From assembly GCF_022568775.1 (NCBI RefSeq), contig NZ_JAKZHW010000001.1:248001-312000 (forward strand): a stretch of DNA of 64,000 nucleotides, read 5' to 3'. The position numbers and the translations under genes were made by a program. Numbering within the stretch: position 1 is the stretch's first letter; the number at the start of each line of letters is the position of its first letter. Positions 25,411 to 32,833 of the stretch are shown here, piece after piece. The DNA comes from Sphingomonas telluris (GTDB lineage Bacteria; Pseudomonadota; Alphaproteobacteria; Sphingomonadales; Sphingomonadaceae). The notes beneath the pieces were generated by a model. The model had not been told where the DNA came from and did no database searches. It saw only the letters and a list, made by a program, of their open reading frames with translations.

Positions 25411-25710
25411 ATGCGTACCAGCCTTATCATTGCCGCGACCATCCTTCTCGCCGCGTGCGGCAAGTCGAACGAAGAGCAGCTGCAGGAAGCCGCCAACCAG
25501 TCCGATCCTGCGTCCGCTGAAGTTCTCAACAATGCCGCGGAGGCTGGAACTCCACCTCAGGAGGCGCTGCAGGAAGCGGGCAATGCCGCGGCCATGACGA
25601 ACACGGACACGACCCCGCCGTCGGCTCAAGCGCGGCCCAATACGCCGGACCAGCCCAACCCACCCCAGTCCGGCCAGCCCATCGAGAAGACCGTCACCAA
25701 CGGGCAGTAG
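25411..25710 (+). CDS. Small Pro/Gln-rich lipoprotein of unknown function
   Basis: A 99-residue predicted lipoprotein. The signal sequence MRTSLIIAATILLAAC carries a lipobox with Cys16. The mature part is hydrophilic and low complexity (Glu/Gln/Ala-rich, then Pro/Asn/Gln-rich) with no recognisable domain, suggesting a disordered envelope protein. The ATG at 25411 has GAGG about 6 nt upstream. It lies between rpoB and rplL on the opposite strand together with the following membrane-protein gene, interrupting the usual rplJL-rpoBC order. Function unknown. Confidence 0.7.
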   Translation: MRTSLIIAATILLAACGKSNEEQLQEAANQSDPASAEVLNNAAEAGTPPQEALQEAGNAAAMTNTDTTPPSAQARPNTPDQPNPPQSGQPIEKTVTNGQ

Positions 25711-25763
25711 CCATTCCATTGCCCGGTTTCTGAGCTTGTTCTAACCCGTACGCGGGGGTGGGG

Positions 25764-27158
25764 ATGGCGAACAGCCGCGCGGTCGGTTTCCGGTCAGTCT
25801 TGTTGGGCGGGGAGGGTCTCGTTGGCGCCGCGATCCTCGCGGTGTTCCTTTACCTTGCCCTGACCCAGTCCATCCTCAATGACGGCGACACGAGCTGGCA
25901 CCTCGCCACCGGCAAGCTGATCCTCGCCACCCGAGCCATTCCGCACGTCGATCCCTTCTCCTTCACCTTCGCCGGACACGCCTGGACCGCGCACGAGTGG
26001 CTCGCCGAGGTTCTCATGGCGTTGGCGTTCGGCGCCGGCGCTTGGGCGGGCCTGACGGCGCTCTTCGCAGCCGTCATTGCGATCACCCTGACGCTCTTGG
26101 CTCGCCAGCTCCTGCGCTGGCTACCGCTTCGATACGTACTGCTCGGACTTGCCGGGATCGCGGCCGTATTGGCGCCTTTCATGCTCGCGCGGCCCCACGT
26201 CCTGACCTGGCCAATTCTGGTGCTGTGGGTCTCAGCCCTCATTCGCGCCCGGGAGCGGCATCGTGCTCCGCCGCTCGCCTGGGCGGGTTTGATGATCGTC
26301 TGGGCGAACCTTCATGCGAGCTACCTGATGGGGCTCGCCATCGCCGCGGCCTTTGCGCTGGAGGCGCTGCTGCAGGAGCGGGACCGCCGACGGGTGATCA
26401 TCGAATGGGGAGCGTTCGGGCTGCTTTCGGCCGCGTTGGCCTTCGTGACCCCGCACGGCATCCAGGGCTTCCTCTATCCCCTGCAAGTAAGCGGTATGAA
26501 GACATTGCCGCTCATTCAGGAGTGGCGTTCAAGTCGCCTCCCCGACGATCTTCTGTTCTTCATTCTGCTGGCCGCGGCGGCCGTCGCCGCAATCCTGCGG
26601 GGCCGAGAGCTCGGACTAGTCCGATTGGTCCTTCTCGCCGGACTGGCGCTGATGGCCGTCCTTCACTCGCGCCATCAGCCGCTCTTCGTTCTGGTGTCCG
26701 CTTTGGTCCTGCCGCCAACCGAACGCCGCGCAGAAAGCGGGGGCAAGGCGCTCATCTGGCTAGTGCCGGTCATCGCCGCAGCAGCGCTCATCCGATCCGC
26801 CTTTCCGGAGACGCGAGCCGATAGCGGAACCTATCCAGCGAGGGCCCTCGCCGCCATTCCGCCGGAACTCCGCACCCAGCCGGTCTTCAACAGTTACAGC
26901 TTCGGCGGCCCGCTCATTCTCAACGGCATCCGCCCCTACATCGATGGTCGGGCGGACATGTACGGAGACGCTTTCACCGCCGACCACAATGCCATGGTCC
27001 TCGGCGACGGCGCAGCATTCGAGCGCGCGGTGCAGCGCTTCGGTGTCCACTGGACCATGCTACAGCCCGGATCGCCACTGATCCCCGTCCTGGACCACGA
27101 CCCGCGCTGGAAGCGAGTCTACGCCGACCGCTGGGCGGTCATTCACGTGAGAACATAG
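25764..27158 (+). CDS. Polytopic membrane protein, GT-C-like
   Basis: A 464-residue integral membrane protein with about ten hydrophobic segments and a soluble C-terminal part of roughly 110 residues. The first periplasmic loop contains NDGDTSWHLATGKLI with acidic residues, followed by DPFSFTFAGHAWTAHEWLAE; acidic first-loop motifs are the hallmark of GT-C glycosyltransferases that use lipid-linked sugars, and the C-terminal part has PYIDGRADMYGD. The donor and acceptor are unknown. The ATG at 25764 is used; a GTG at 25758 adds two residues. The gene ends 4 nt before a bidirectional terminator shared with rplL. Confidence 0.65.
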   Translation: MANSRAVGFRSVLLGGEGLVGAAILAVFLYLALTQSILNDGDTSWHLATGKLILATRAIPHVDPFSFTFAGHAWTAHEWLAEVLMALAFGAGAWAGLTALFAAVIAITLTLLARQLLRWLPLRYVLLGLAGIAAVLAPFMLARPHVLTWPILVLWVSALIRARERHRAPPLAWAGLMIVWANLHASYLMGLAIAAAFALEALLQERDRRRVIIEWGAFGLLSAALAFVTPHGIQGFLYPLQVSGMKTLPLIQEWRSSRLPDDLLFFILLAAAAVAAILRGRELGLVRLVLLAGLALMAVLHSRHQPLFVLVSALVLPPTERRAESGGKALIWLVPVIAAAALIRSAFPETRADSGTYPARALAAIPPELRTQPVFNSYSFGGPLILNGIRPYIDGRADMYGDAFTADHNAMVLGDGAAFERAVQRFGVHWTMLQPGSPLIPVLDHDPRWKRVYADRWAVIHVRT

Positions 27159-27162
27159 AAAA

Positions 27163-27187
27163 GGGGCGGCCCCAGCGGAGCCGCCCC
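27163..27187. terminator. Bidirectional terminator between membrane-protein gene and rplL
   Basis: Perfect 8-bp stem GGGGCGGC (27163-27170) with GCCGCCCC (27180-27187), 9-nt loop. On the minus strand it is followed by TTTTCTATG, so it can end the rplJL transcript; on the plus strand the tail is only weakly T-rich. It physically uncouples rplL from rpoB. Confidence 0.75.
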
Positions 27188-27216
27188 CTCTCTTGTAGCT
27201 TGAAGCTGGTAGAAGC

Positions 27217-27594
27217 TTACTTGAGCTCGACGGTGCCGCCGGCTTCCTCGATCTGCTTCTTGATCTTCTCGGCTTCGTCCTTGTTGACGCCTTCCTTGAG
27301 CGCCTTCGGAGCGCCTTCGACCAGCGCCTTGGCTTCGCCGAGGCCGAGACCGGTGATCACGCGAACTTCCTTGATCACGTTGATCTTCTTGCCGCCGTCG
27401 CCGGTGAGGATGACGTCGAACTCGGTCTTCTCTTCAGCGGCCGGGGCAGCAGCGCCGCCGCCAGCAGCCGGAGCAGCCGCGACAGCAGCCGCAGCGGAAA
27501 CGCCCCACTTCTCTTCGAGGGCCTTGGCGAGATCCGCAGCCTCGAGAACGGTCAGTTCGGACAGCTGGTCGACCAGCTTAGCAATGTCAGCCAT
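27217..27594 (-). CDS. rplL: 50S ribosomal protein L7/L12
   Basis: Stalk protein that recruits translational GTPases to the ribosome. The 125-residue sequence has the dimerising N-terminal helix hairpin ([20 protein letters not shown]), an Ala/Pro/Gly hinge around residues 35-55, and the globular C-terminal domain [20 protein letters not shown] with [16 protein letters not shown] ribosome-binding site (AAAGGAG) precedes the ATG. It follows rplJ by 60 nt, which is typical. Unlike the classical arrangement it is followed by a terminator rather than by rpoB. Confidence 0.98.
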   Translation of the reverse strand: MADIAKLVDQLSELTVLEAADLAKALEEKWGVSAAAAVAAAPAAGGGAAAPAAEEKTEFDVILTGDGGKKINVIKEVRVITGLGLGEAKALVEGAPKALKEGVNKDEAEKIKKQIEEAGGTVELK

Positions 27595-27654
27595 TTGATA
27601 CTCCTTTGCGGGGCTTCAGCCCCATGTGTCGTGCGTTGTTTGAAAAGGTCGGCC

Positions 27655-28167
27655 TTAGGCAGCCTGAGCCGCATAGGCACCGAAGACTCGGGCAAGCTGT
27701 GCGCCGGGCTCGTTGACGGTGCGGGCGATCTTGCTCGCGGGCGCCTGGATGAGGCCCACGATCGTCGCACGCAGTTCGTCGAGCGACGGGAGGGCGGCGA
27801 GCGCCTTGATCCCGTTCACGTCGAGCACGGTGTCGCCCATTGCTCCGCCGACGATTTCGAACTTGTCGTTCGTCTTGGCGAATTCCACCGCGACCTTGGC
27901 GGCCGCGACAGGGTCGGTAGACGTTGCAAGCGCGGTCGGGCCCTTCAGAAGGTCCCCGATCGGGCTGTAACGCGTGCCGTCCAGCGCAATGAGTGCAAGC
28001 CGGTTCTTCGCAACTTTATACTGGGCGCCGGCGTCGCGCATCTTCAGGCGCAGGTCCGTGGACTGCGCCACCGAAAGACCGTTGTTGCGGGTGACCACAA
28101 CCACGCTCGTCTCGGTGAAGACGTTCTTCAGCTCGTCGACCAGATCGGCTTTTTGCGAACGATCCAT
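27655..28167 (-). CDS. rplJ: 50S ribosomal protein L10
   Basis: Base of the ribosomal stalk, binding 23S rRNA and the L7/L12 dimers. The 170-residue protein begins [17 protein letters not shown] and contains the RNA-binding N-terminal domain ([28 protein letters not shown]) and a C-terminal helix for L12 ([14 protein letters not shown]). The ATG at 28167 has GGAG 5-6 nt upstream. A leader of roughly 230 nt with several hairpins precedes it; in many bacteria the L10-L12 complex binds this leader to repress its own synthesis, and that is likely here. Confidence 0.97.
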   Translation of the reverse strand: MDRSQKADLVDELKNVFTETSVVVVTRNNGLSVAQSTDLRLKMRDAGAQYKVAKNRLALIALDGTRYSPIGDLLKGPTALATSTDPVAAAKVAVEFAKTNDKFEIVGGAMGDTVLDVNGIKALAALPSLDELRATIVGLIQAPASKIARTVNEPGAQLARVFGAYAAQAA

Positions 28168-28182
28168 GCCAACTCCGTATTC

Positions 28183-28235
28183 CGCTCGAATTGCTTCGAG
28201 CGAGGTTCAACAAAACCTGAGCGAAGCCGCTCAGG
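28183..28235 (-). promoter_or_regulatory. L10-type leader hairpins with attenuator-like element
   Basis: Read on the minus strand, an 8-bp stem CCTGAGCG/CGCTCAGG with loop GCTT (28235-28216) is followed by TTTTGTT, the form of an intrinsic terminator. A second 8-bp stem CGCTCGAA/TTCGAGCG with loop GCAA (28202-28183) comes next, then GGAG and the rplJ ATG. Autogenous control of rplJL through its leader is established in other bacteria; assignment of this leader is inference from position and structure. Confidence 0.55.
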
Positions 28236-28403
28236 CACTCGTGTCCGTGGGGAGTTGGTTTCGATGGCGTTGCATGCAACGCACGACGAAGCGGCAAGCG
28301 CTTCGAATGATTCCTGTCCCCGTCTAGGCTGCAAATTAAGGGGCGAGCCCCAGCAACTGTCTCGGACGGTTGCGCGCGCCCGAAGGCTCACGCGAGGAGC
28401 GCC

Positions 28404-28431
28404 AGTTAGACGAGAGCGCTCAGAAGTCAAG
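28404..28431 (-). promoter_or_regulatory. Candidate rplJL promoter
   Basis: On the minus strand CTTGAC (28431-28426) and CTAACT (28409-28404) are 16 bp apart. CTTGAC is the preferred alphaproteobacterial -35. A transcript from here would carry about 230 nt of structured leader before rplJ. This matters because rplK-rplA, the usual upstream promoter source, lies about 25 kb away. Confidence 0.5.
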
Positions 28432-28550
28432 TGGTGGAGCAAAGTGGGACGGGCGTCGCTAACACCGAAATTCACCTATGTTGACAGCGAGTTAGATGAG
28501 GCGGAGCATCCCCTTTCTCGACTCGGGGCCTTGGAACAGGGGGATCTACA

Positions 28551-29696
28551 ATGCGCGCATCATGGGTGCTGTACGCGTCGGCTGCTGCCATTCTTGGAGT
28601 TGCCAGTCCGGCAAGCGGGCAAGGACCGGACGCTCAATCGGACGCGACTCTCGCGAAGATCAGCAACCAGTATATCTGCACGTTCGACCGCTCCATGCCT
28701 GGGGCGAGCGTGCGCAACGAAGCCAATAAGGCGGCGGGCCCGGTGCTCGGGCAGGTGCTCCACACCTACGAACATTCGATCAAGGGCTTCGCAGTCCGGG
28801 CCGCAGCGCTCTCTAACGGACGCAGCCCGATCGCCGAGATGCGGGCGAAGAACCCGCGGATCACCGGATGCGAAGAAGACCAGGTGATGCGGGCGGTCGT
28901 CGCGAAGCCTTCGGGCAAGCCTGGAGGCGGCGGCGGGTCGGAACAGACACCTTACGGCGTCACGATGGTCAGGGGCGGCACGACGGACCAGTCGAACTCC
29001 GGCAAGACGGCATGGGTCATCGATACCGGCATCGACTTTACCCACCCCGATCTCAACGTCGATGTCGCGCGCAGCGTCAGCTTCGTCGGCGGAACGGGTA
29101 GCGACCGGAACGGCCATGGCACACACGTGTCGGGAACGATCGGCGCGAAGAAGGACGGCAAGGGCGTCGTCGGCGTGGCTCCGGGCGTGAAGCTCGTGGC
29201 AGTCCAGGTTCTCGGCGCGAGCGGCTCGGGATCGACCTCGGGCGTGATTGCCGGCATCGATTATGTCGCCGACCACGGCATCGCCGGCGACGTGGCGAAT
29301 ATGAGCCTGGGCGGCGGCTATTCGCAGGCGCTGAACGACGCGGTCGTCGCAGCGTCCAGCAAGGTGAAGTTCGCGCTCGCAGCCGGCAATGAAGGCGACA
29401 ACGCCAACAACCATAGCCCGGCCAGCGCGAACGGACCGAACATCTATACGGTCGCGGCGGTGGACTCCGCGAAGACGCTCGCGTCCTGGTCGAACTACGG
29501 CAAGCCGCCGGTCGATTACGCCGACCCGGGCGTAAGCATCTATTCGACCTACAAGGGCGGTGGATACGCGACCTTGTCTGGCACCTCGATGGCCACGCCG
29601 CACATGGCTGGTGTGCTTCTACTGGGTAACGTGTCGAACTGCGGCACCTCGTCCGCAGCCCCCGATGGATCGACCTACTCCATCGGTTGCCACTGA
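28551..29696 (+). CDS. Secreted subtilisin-like serine protease (S8)
   Basis: A 381-residue exported serine endopeptidase. A signal peptide (about residues 1-23) and an inhibitor-like propeptide (about 30-130, ending in a Gly-rich linker) precede the S8 domain. The catalytic triad is Asp158 in VIDTGIDFTHPDL, His189 in NGHGTHVSG and Ser347 in SGTSMATPHMAG; the oxyanion Asn281 lies in AAGNEG. The domain is compact and ends soon after the Ser helix with a short Cys-containing tail (NCGTSS...IGC). It stands alone, ending in a strong terminator, and inserts between the rplJ leader and the arabinose-donor genes. Likely extracellular or periplasmic proteolysis. Confidence 0.92.
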   Translation: MRASWVLYASAAAILGVASPASGQGPDAQSDATLAKISNQYICTFDRSMPGASVRNEANKAAGPVLGQVLHTYEHSIKGFAVRAAALSNGRSPIAEMRAKNPRITGCEEDQVMRAVVAKPSGKPGGGGGSEQTPYGVTMVRGGTTDQSNSGKTAWVIDTGIDFTHPDLNVDVARSVSFVGGTGSDRNGHGTHVSGTIGAKKDGKGVVGVAPGVKLVAVQVLGASGSGSTSGVIAGIDYVADHGIAGDVANMSLGGGYSQALNDAVVAASSKVKFALAAGNEGDNANNHSPASANGPNIYTVAAVDSAKTLASWSNYGKPPVDYADPGVSIYSTYKGGGYATLSGTSMATPHMAGVLLLGNVSNCGTSSAAPDGSTYSIGCH

Positions 29697-29697
29697 T

Positions 29698-29741
29698 CGA
29701 AAGCTGCGCGCCGTTGGGGCGGCGCGCAGCTTTCGCTTTTT
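29698..29741 (+). terminator. Strong intrinsic terminator after subtilisin gene
   Basis: Perfect 15-bp stem CGAAAGCTGCGCGCC (29698-29712) with GGCGCGCAGCTTTCG (29721-29735), 8-nt loop GTTGGGGC, followed by CTTTTT at 29736-29741. It isolates the protease gene from the downstream UbiA/DprE genes. Confidence 0.92.
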
Positions 29742-29790
29742 GCCTTGCGCGTAATCGTTTAGCTTCCACCTCGCACGTGGGGGAACATTC

Positions 29791-30705
29791 GTGTTGGACG
29801 TGGGGCGGGAACTAAGCACGCCGAGAGCAGGGCTCAAAACTTGGAGCCGAGCGCTTCGCGTTCACCAATGGTCGAAGAACCTGCTGGTCTTCGTACCGGC
29901 CCTCCTGTCGATCCCCTTGCTCACGACATTCCAGGCGCTGAACACCCTAATGGCGTTCGTGGCGCTCTGCGCGGTCGCTTCGGCGACCTATGTCGTGAAC
30001 GACGTCGCGGATATGCCTCACGATCGCGAGCATCCATCGAAGAAATCGCGGCCATTCGCGAGCGGCGCTATCTCCGTAGTGCACGGCGCGATCGTCGCTG
30101 CGCTGCTCGCCTCGCTTGCGACCGCGCTCGCGCTTGCGCTGCCCGTGCAATGCGCGCTGACGCTGCTGGTCTATGCGGCTGTGTCGCTTGCTTATTCGTT
30201 CCAGCTGAAGCGGGTGCCACTCCTCGACGTCATCTGTCTCGGCTTCCTCTTCACGGTGCGGATCGCGGTGGGCGCCTCCCTGCTTCCGAACAGCTCACCC
30301 TATTGGCTCTACGCCTTCTCCATGTTCTTCTTCACGAGCCTGGCCTTCGTGAAGCGCTATACGGAGCTGGCGCAGGCGGTTCAGAGCGAGCGCGCATCGC
30401 TTCCCGGACGAAGCTATCAGTCGGAGGACCTGCCTCTGGTTCTCGCGGCCGGGCTCGGTACGGCCCTCTGCTCGATCGTCGTTTTCCTGATCTACCTCGG
30501 CGCGCAGCATTTCGACGGGAACTTGTTCCGCAATCCCGGCTGGCTCGGCCTGTCGGTGGCGGCGCTCGCCTACTGGATCCTGCGCGTGTGGCTGCTGGCG
30601 CTTAGGGGCCAGATGCATGATGATCCGGTCGTCTTCGCCCTGAAGGACCGCGCGTCCTACGCTCTGGGCGTCCTGGTCGGAGTGTCATTGTTCCTCGCAT
30701 GGTAA
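29791..30705 (+). CDS. UbiA-family prenyltransferase, decaprenyl-phosphate phosphoribosyltransferase-like
   Basis: Likely transfers 5-phosphoribose from PRPP to a polyprenyl phosphate, the first committed step of the polyprenylphosphoryl-D-arabinofuranose donor. The 304-residue protein has about eight to nine membrane segments. It carries the UbiA Asp-rich motif NDVADMPHDREHPSKKSRP at residues 70-88; the HPxKxxRPxAxG continuation is characteristic of the phosphoribosyl branch. The GTG at 29791 has GGGGGA 7 nt upstream. The specific assignment, rather than a quinone prenyltransferase, rests on its neighbours: it overlaps a DprE1-like gene by 7 nt and a DprE2-like gene follows. No dedicated phosphatase for the phosphoribosyl lipid was seen. 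Confidence 0.8.
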   Translation: MLDVGRELSTPRAGLKTWSRALRVHQWSKNLLVFVPALLSIPLLTTFQALNTLMAFVALCAVASATYVVNDVADMPHDREHPSKKSRPFASGAISVVHGAIVAALLASLATALALALPVQCALTLLVYAAVSLAYSFQLKRVPLLDVICLGFLFTVRIAVGASLLPNSSPYWLYAFSMFFFTSLAFVKRYTELAQAVQSERASLPGRSYQSEDLPLVLAAGLGTALCSIVVFLIYLGAQHFDGNLFRNPGWLGLSVAALAYWILRVWLLALRGQMHDDPVVFALKDRASYALGVLVGVSLFLAW

Positions 30706-32042
30706 TCGCTCGTCGCGCAGAACAGGTGCTCTCCTGGGGGCGGTGCCACCGCTTCGATCATGTCCGGCTGATCCCCGGCACCATCGACGAGGCGCGAGAA
30801 GCAGTGCGCGGGGAAGGGCCCGTGCTGCCGTTCGGGCTCGGCCGGTCGTACGGAGACTCCTGCCTCAACGACAATGCGGTGCTCATCGACACGCAACGCC
30901 TCGACCATTTCGTGAGCTTCGATGAGGCGAAGGGCGAGATCGTTTGCGAGGCGGGGGTGTCGCTCGATGCGATCCTCGCCCTGCTTGCCACGAAGCCTCA
31001 GACCGATGGCTATTGGTTCCTGCCGGTCGTGCCGGGCACAAAGTTCGTGACCGTCGGCGGAGCCATCGCCAACGACGTCCACGGTAAGAACCATGAGGTT
31101 GAGGGCACCTTCGGCCGCCACGTGAACTGGTTCGACCTCGCCCGTTCGGACGGGCAGCTTCTTCGCTGCTCGCCTGAAGAGAATGCGGAGCTGTTCGCAG
31201 CTACCATTGGCGGACTGGGGCTGACCGGTCTGGTCACGCGCGCGTCAATCCGCTTGATGAAGGTCCCCAGCCTGATGCTCGAGGTGGAGGACATCCGCAT
31301 TCGCAACCTCGACCATTATTTCGAGGTTGCCGAGGAGAGCCGTAGTGGCTGGACTCATCACGCCGCCTGGGTCGATGTGCTCGCCGAGGGCAAAGCAGCA
31401 GGGCGCGGCATCTACACGCGCTCGCGCTTCACAACGTGCGAGAACTCAAAGGAGGCGAAGTCCGGCGGCCCGCGCGTGCCGGTCGAAGCGCCGTCCTGGG
31501 CGATCAGCCATCCGACCATCAAGCTGTTCAACGCCGTCTACGGACGCAAGCTGTTCGGCGAGATGCGCAGAACGGAATGCACGCCTTACGGCCCCGTGTT
31601 CTTTCCCCTCGATGGCGTCAGCGATTGGAACAAGATGTACGGGCGCGGCGGCTTCTATCAGTACCAATGCGTCGTTCCGAAGGATCTTGCCCGCGAATCC
31701 ACGGCTGCATTGCTGCCAACAATCGCGGAGGACAGGCAGGGCTCCTTCCTCACGGTCCTGAAGGAATTCGGAGACATCACCAGCCCGGGCATGCTGTCCT
31801 TTCCGATGCCCGGCACGACGCTTGCGGTCGACTTTCCCAATCGCGGCGAGCGGACGCTGGAGCTGCTCGACAGGCTCGACGCCATTACGCTGGACGCGGG
31901 CGGTCGCGTCTATGCGGCGAAGGACGGCCGGGCATCAGCCGAAATGCTCGTGCAGGGCTTTCCGAAACTGGAAACCTTTCGGCGCTACGTGGACCCGGCC
32001 TTTTCATCGACTTTCTGGAGACGCAGCGCTGGCACGCGATAG
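30699..32042 (+). CDS. dprE1: FAD-binding oxidoreductase, DprE1-like
   Basis: Predicted to oxidise the 2'-OH of polyprenylphosphoryl-ribose to the 2'-keto form. The 447-residue protein has a PCMH FAD-binding domain with LPFGLGRSYGDS at residues 43-54, VGGAIANDVHGKNHE (His128) and GTFGRHVNWFDL. The substrate domain contains FPMPGTTLAVDFP and YAAKDGRAS. Aligned to mycobacterial DprE1, the benzothiazinone-reactive Cys387 corresponds to Ala377 here. The active-site Lys418 corresponds to Lys408, with the spacing of 31 residues preserved. It overlaps the UbiA-like gene by 7 nt and is followed directly by the DprE2-like reductase, so the three are almost certainly one operon. Confidence 0.87.
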   Translation: MVIARRAEQVLSWGRCHRFDHVRLIPGTIDEAREAVRGEGPVLPFGLGRSYGDSCLNDNAVLIDTQRLDHFVSFDEAKGEIVCEAGVSLDAILALLATKPQTDGYWFLPVVPGTKFVTVGGAIANDVHGKNHEVEGTFGRHVNWFDLARSDGQLLRCSPEENAELFAATIGGLGLTGLVTRASIRLMKVPSLMLEVEDIRIRNLDHYFEVAEESRSGWTHHAAWVDVLAEGKAAGRGIYTRSRFTTCENSKEAKSGGPRVPVEAPSWAISHPTIKLFNAVYGRKLFGEMRRTECTPYGPVFFPLDGVSDWNKMYGRGGFYQYQCVVPKDLARESTAALLPTIAEDRQGSFLTVLKEFGDITSPGMLSFPMPGTTLAVDFPNRGERTLELLDRLDAITLDAGGRVYAAKDGRASAEMLVQGFPKLETFRRYVDPAFSSTFWRRSAGTR

Positions 32043-32772
32043 TTCTTCGGCGCTTAGCGTCGCGATATTTGGTGCAACCTCCGCCATCGCCGAGCAGGTG
32101 GCGCGGCTGTACGCAGCGAAAGGCGCGAGGATCTTCCTCGCCGGGCGTCAGCGGGAGCGGTTGGATACGATCGCGCAGGACCTCCAGGTTCGGGGAGCGT
32201 CCGCCGTTTCGACCTACGGCGTCGACTTCGACGATGTCGCGGCCTTCGGCCCGATGGTGGAGGCCTGCGGCTCTCCCGACCGGACTCTCATCGCTTACGG
32301 CACGCTGCCCGACCAGCAGGGCGCGGAGGGCAGCGCAGACCTCACCGCCAAAGCGCTGCTCACGAACTTTACCAGCCCGGCCGTCCTCCTGAACCTGCTG
32401 GCGGACCGTCTTCACTCCGGCGCTGCGGTCGCAGTAATCACCTCCGTCGCAGGCGAGCGCGGGCGGCAGAGCAATTACGTCTATGGCGCGGCTAAGGGCG
32501 GGCTCAGCCGCTTCCTCGAGGGCCTTCGCCACCGTCTCGCGCCCAAAGGCATTCGCGTGATCGATGTCCGCCCGGGCTTCGTCGATACGCCGATGACCGA
32601 CGGCATGGACAAGAAGGGGCCTTTGTGGGCCAAGCCCGAGCGCGTCGCGCGCGACATCGAGAAGGCGCTCGAGCGCCGCGACGGGCCGATCCACACCCCG
32701 TGGTTCTGGTGGGGTATCATGGCGATCATCACGCGCGTTCCCGCCCGCATCTTCCACAAGACAAAGCTCTAG
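32029..32772 (+). CDS. dprE2: Short-chain dehydrogenase, DprE2-like
   Basis: Predicted NAD(P)H-dependent reductase of the 2'-keto intermediate, completing epimerisation of ribose to arabinose on the lipid carrier. The Rossmann motif VAIFGATSAIAEQVA, catalytic Ser in VITSVAGERG, YVYGAAKGG (Tyr-x-x-x-Lys) and DVRPGFVDTPMT are present; the C-terminus is hydrophobic and basic as in DprE2. About 247 residues. The start is unusual: no ATG, GTG or TTG lies near the domain start. A CTG at 32029 sits 8 nt after GGAG (32017-32020) and overlaps the DprE1 gene by 14 nt; it is adopted here. The next conventional in-frame start is far upstream inside the DprE1 gene. Confidence 0.85.
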   Translation: MARDSSSALSVAIFGATSAIAEQVARLYAAKGARIFLAGRQRERLDTIAQDLQVRGASAVSTYGVDFDDVAAFGPMVEACGSPDRTLIAYGTLPDQQGAEGSADLTAKALLTNFTSPAVLLNLLADRLHSGAAVAVITSVAGERGRQSNYVYGAAKGGLSRFLEGLRHRLAPKGIRVIDVRPGFVDTPMTDGMDKKGPLWAKPERVARDIEKALERRDGPIHTPWFWWGIMAIITRVPARIFHKTKL

Positions 32773-32833
32773 CGGGGGAGGGCGCGCAATCCGCCAGACC
32801 CTCACCCGAACCGAGCTCACGCTTCGCTATGCC

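Larger units (their letters stand above)
28168..28550. other. rplJL leader and divergent promoter region
   Basis: A 383-bp gene-free stretch between rplJ (minus) and a subtilisin gene (plus). On the minus strand it holds a candidate promoter near 28404-28431 and several hairpins: 28267-28282 (a 16-bp palindrome), 28216-28235 followed by TTTTGTT, and 28183-28202 close to the ribosome-binding site. On the plus strand a perfect TTGACA at 28481-28486 has no good -10 at 16-18 bp. The subtilisin gene has GGGGGA just before its ATG. Confidence 0.5.

Noticed and set aside
28481..28509. TTGACA as promoter of the subtilisin gene
   Set aside because: The hexamer at the right distance (GAGCAT) is a poor -10, so the perfect -35 alone is not enough.
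31822..32028. Extended N-terminus of the DprE2-like protein from ATG 31822
   Set aside because: The extra residues are Arg/Ser-rich, lie wholly inside the DprE1 gene in another frame, and have no counterpart in short-chain dehydrogenases.
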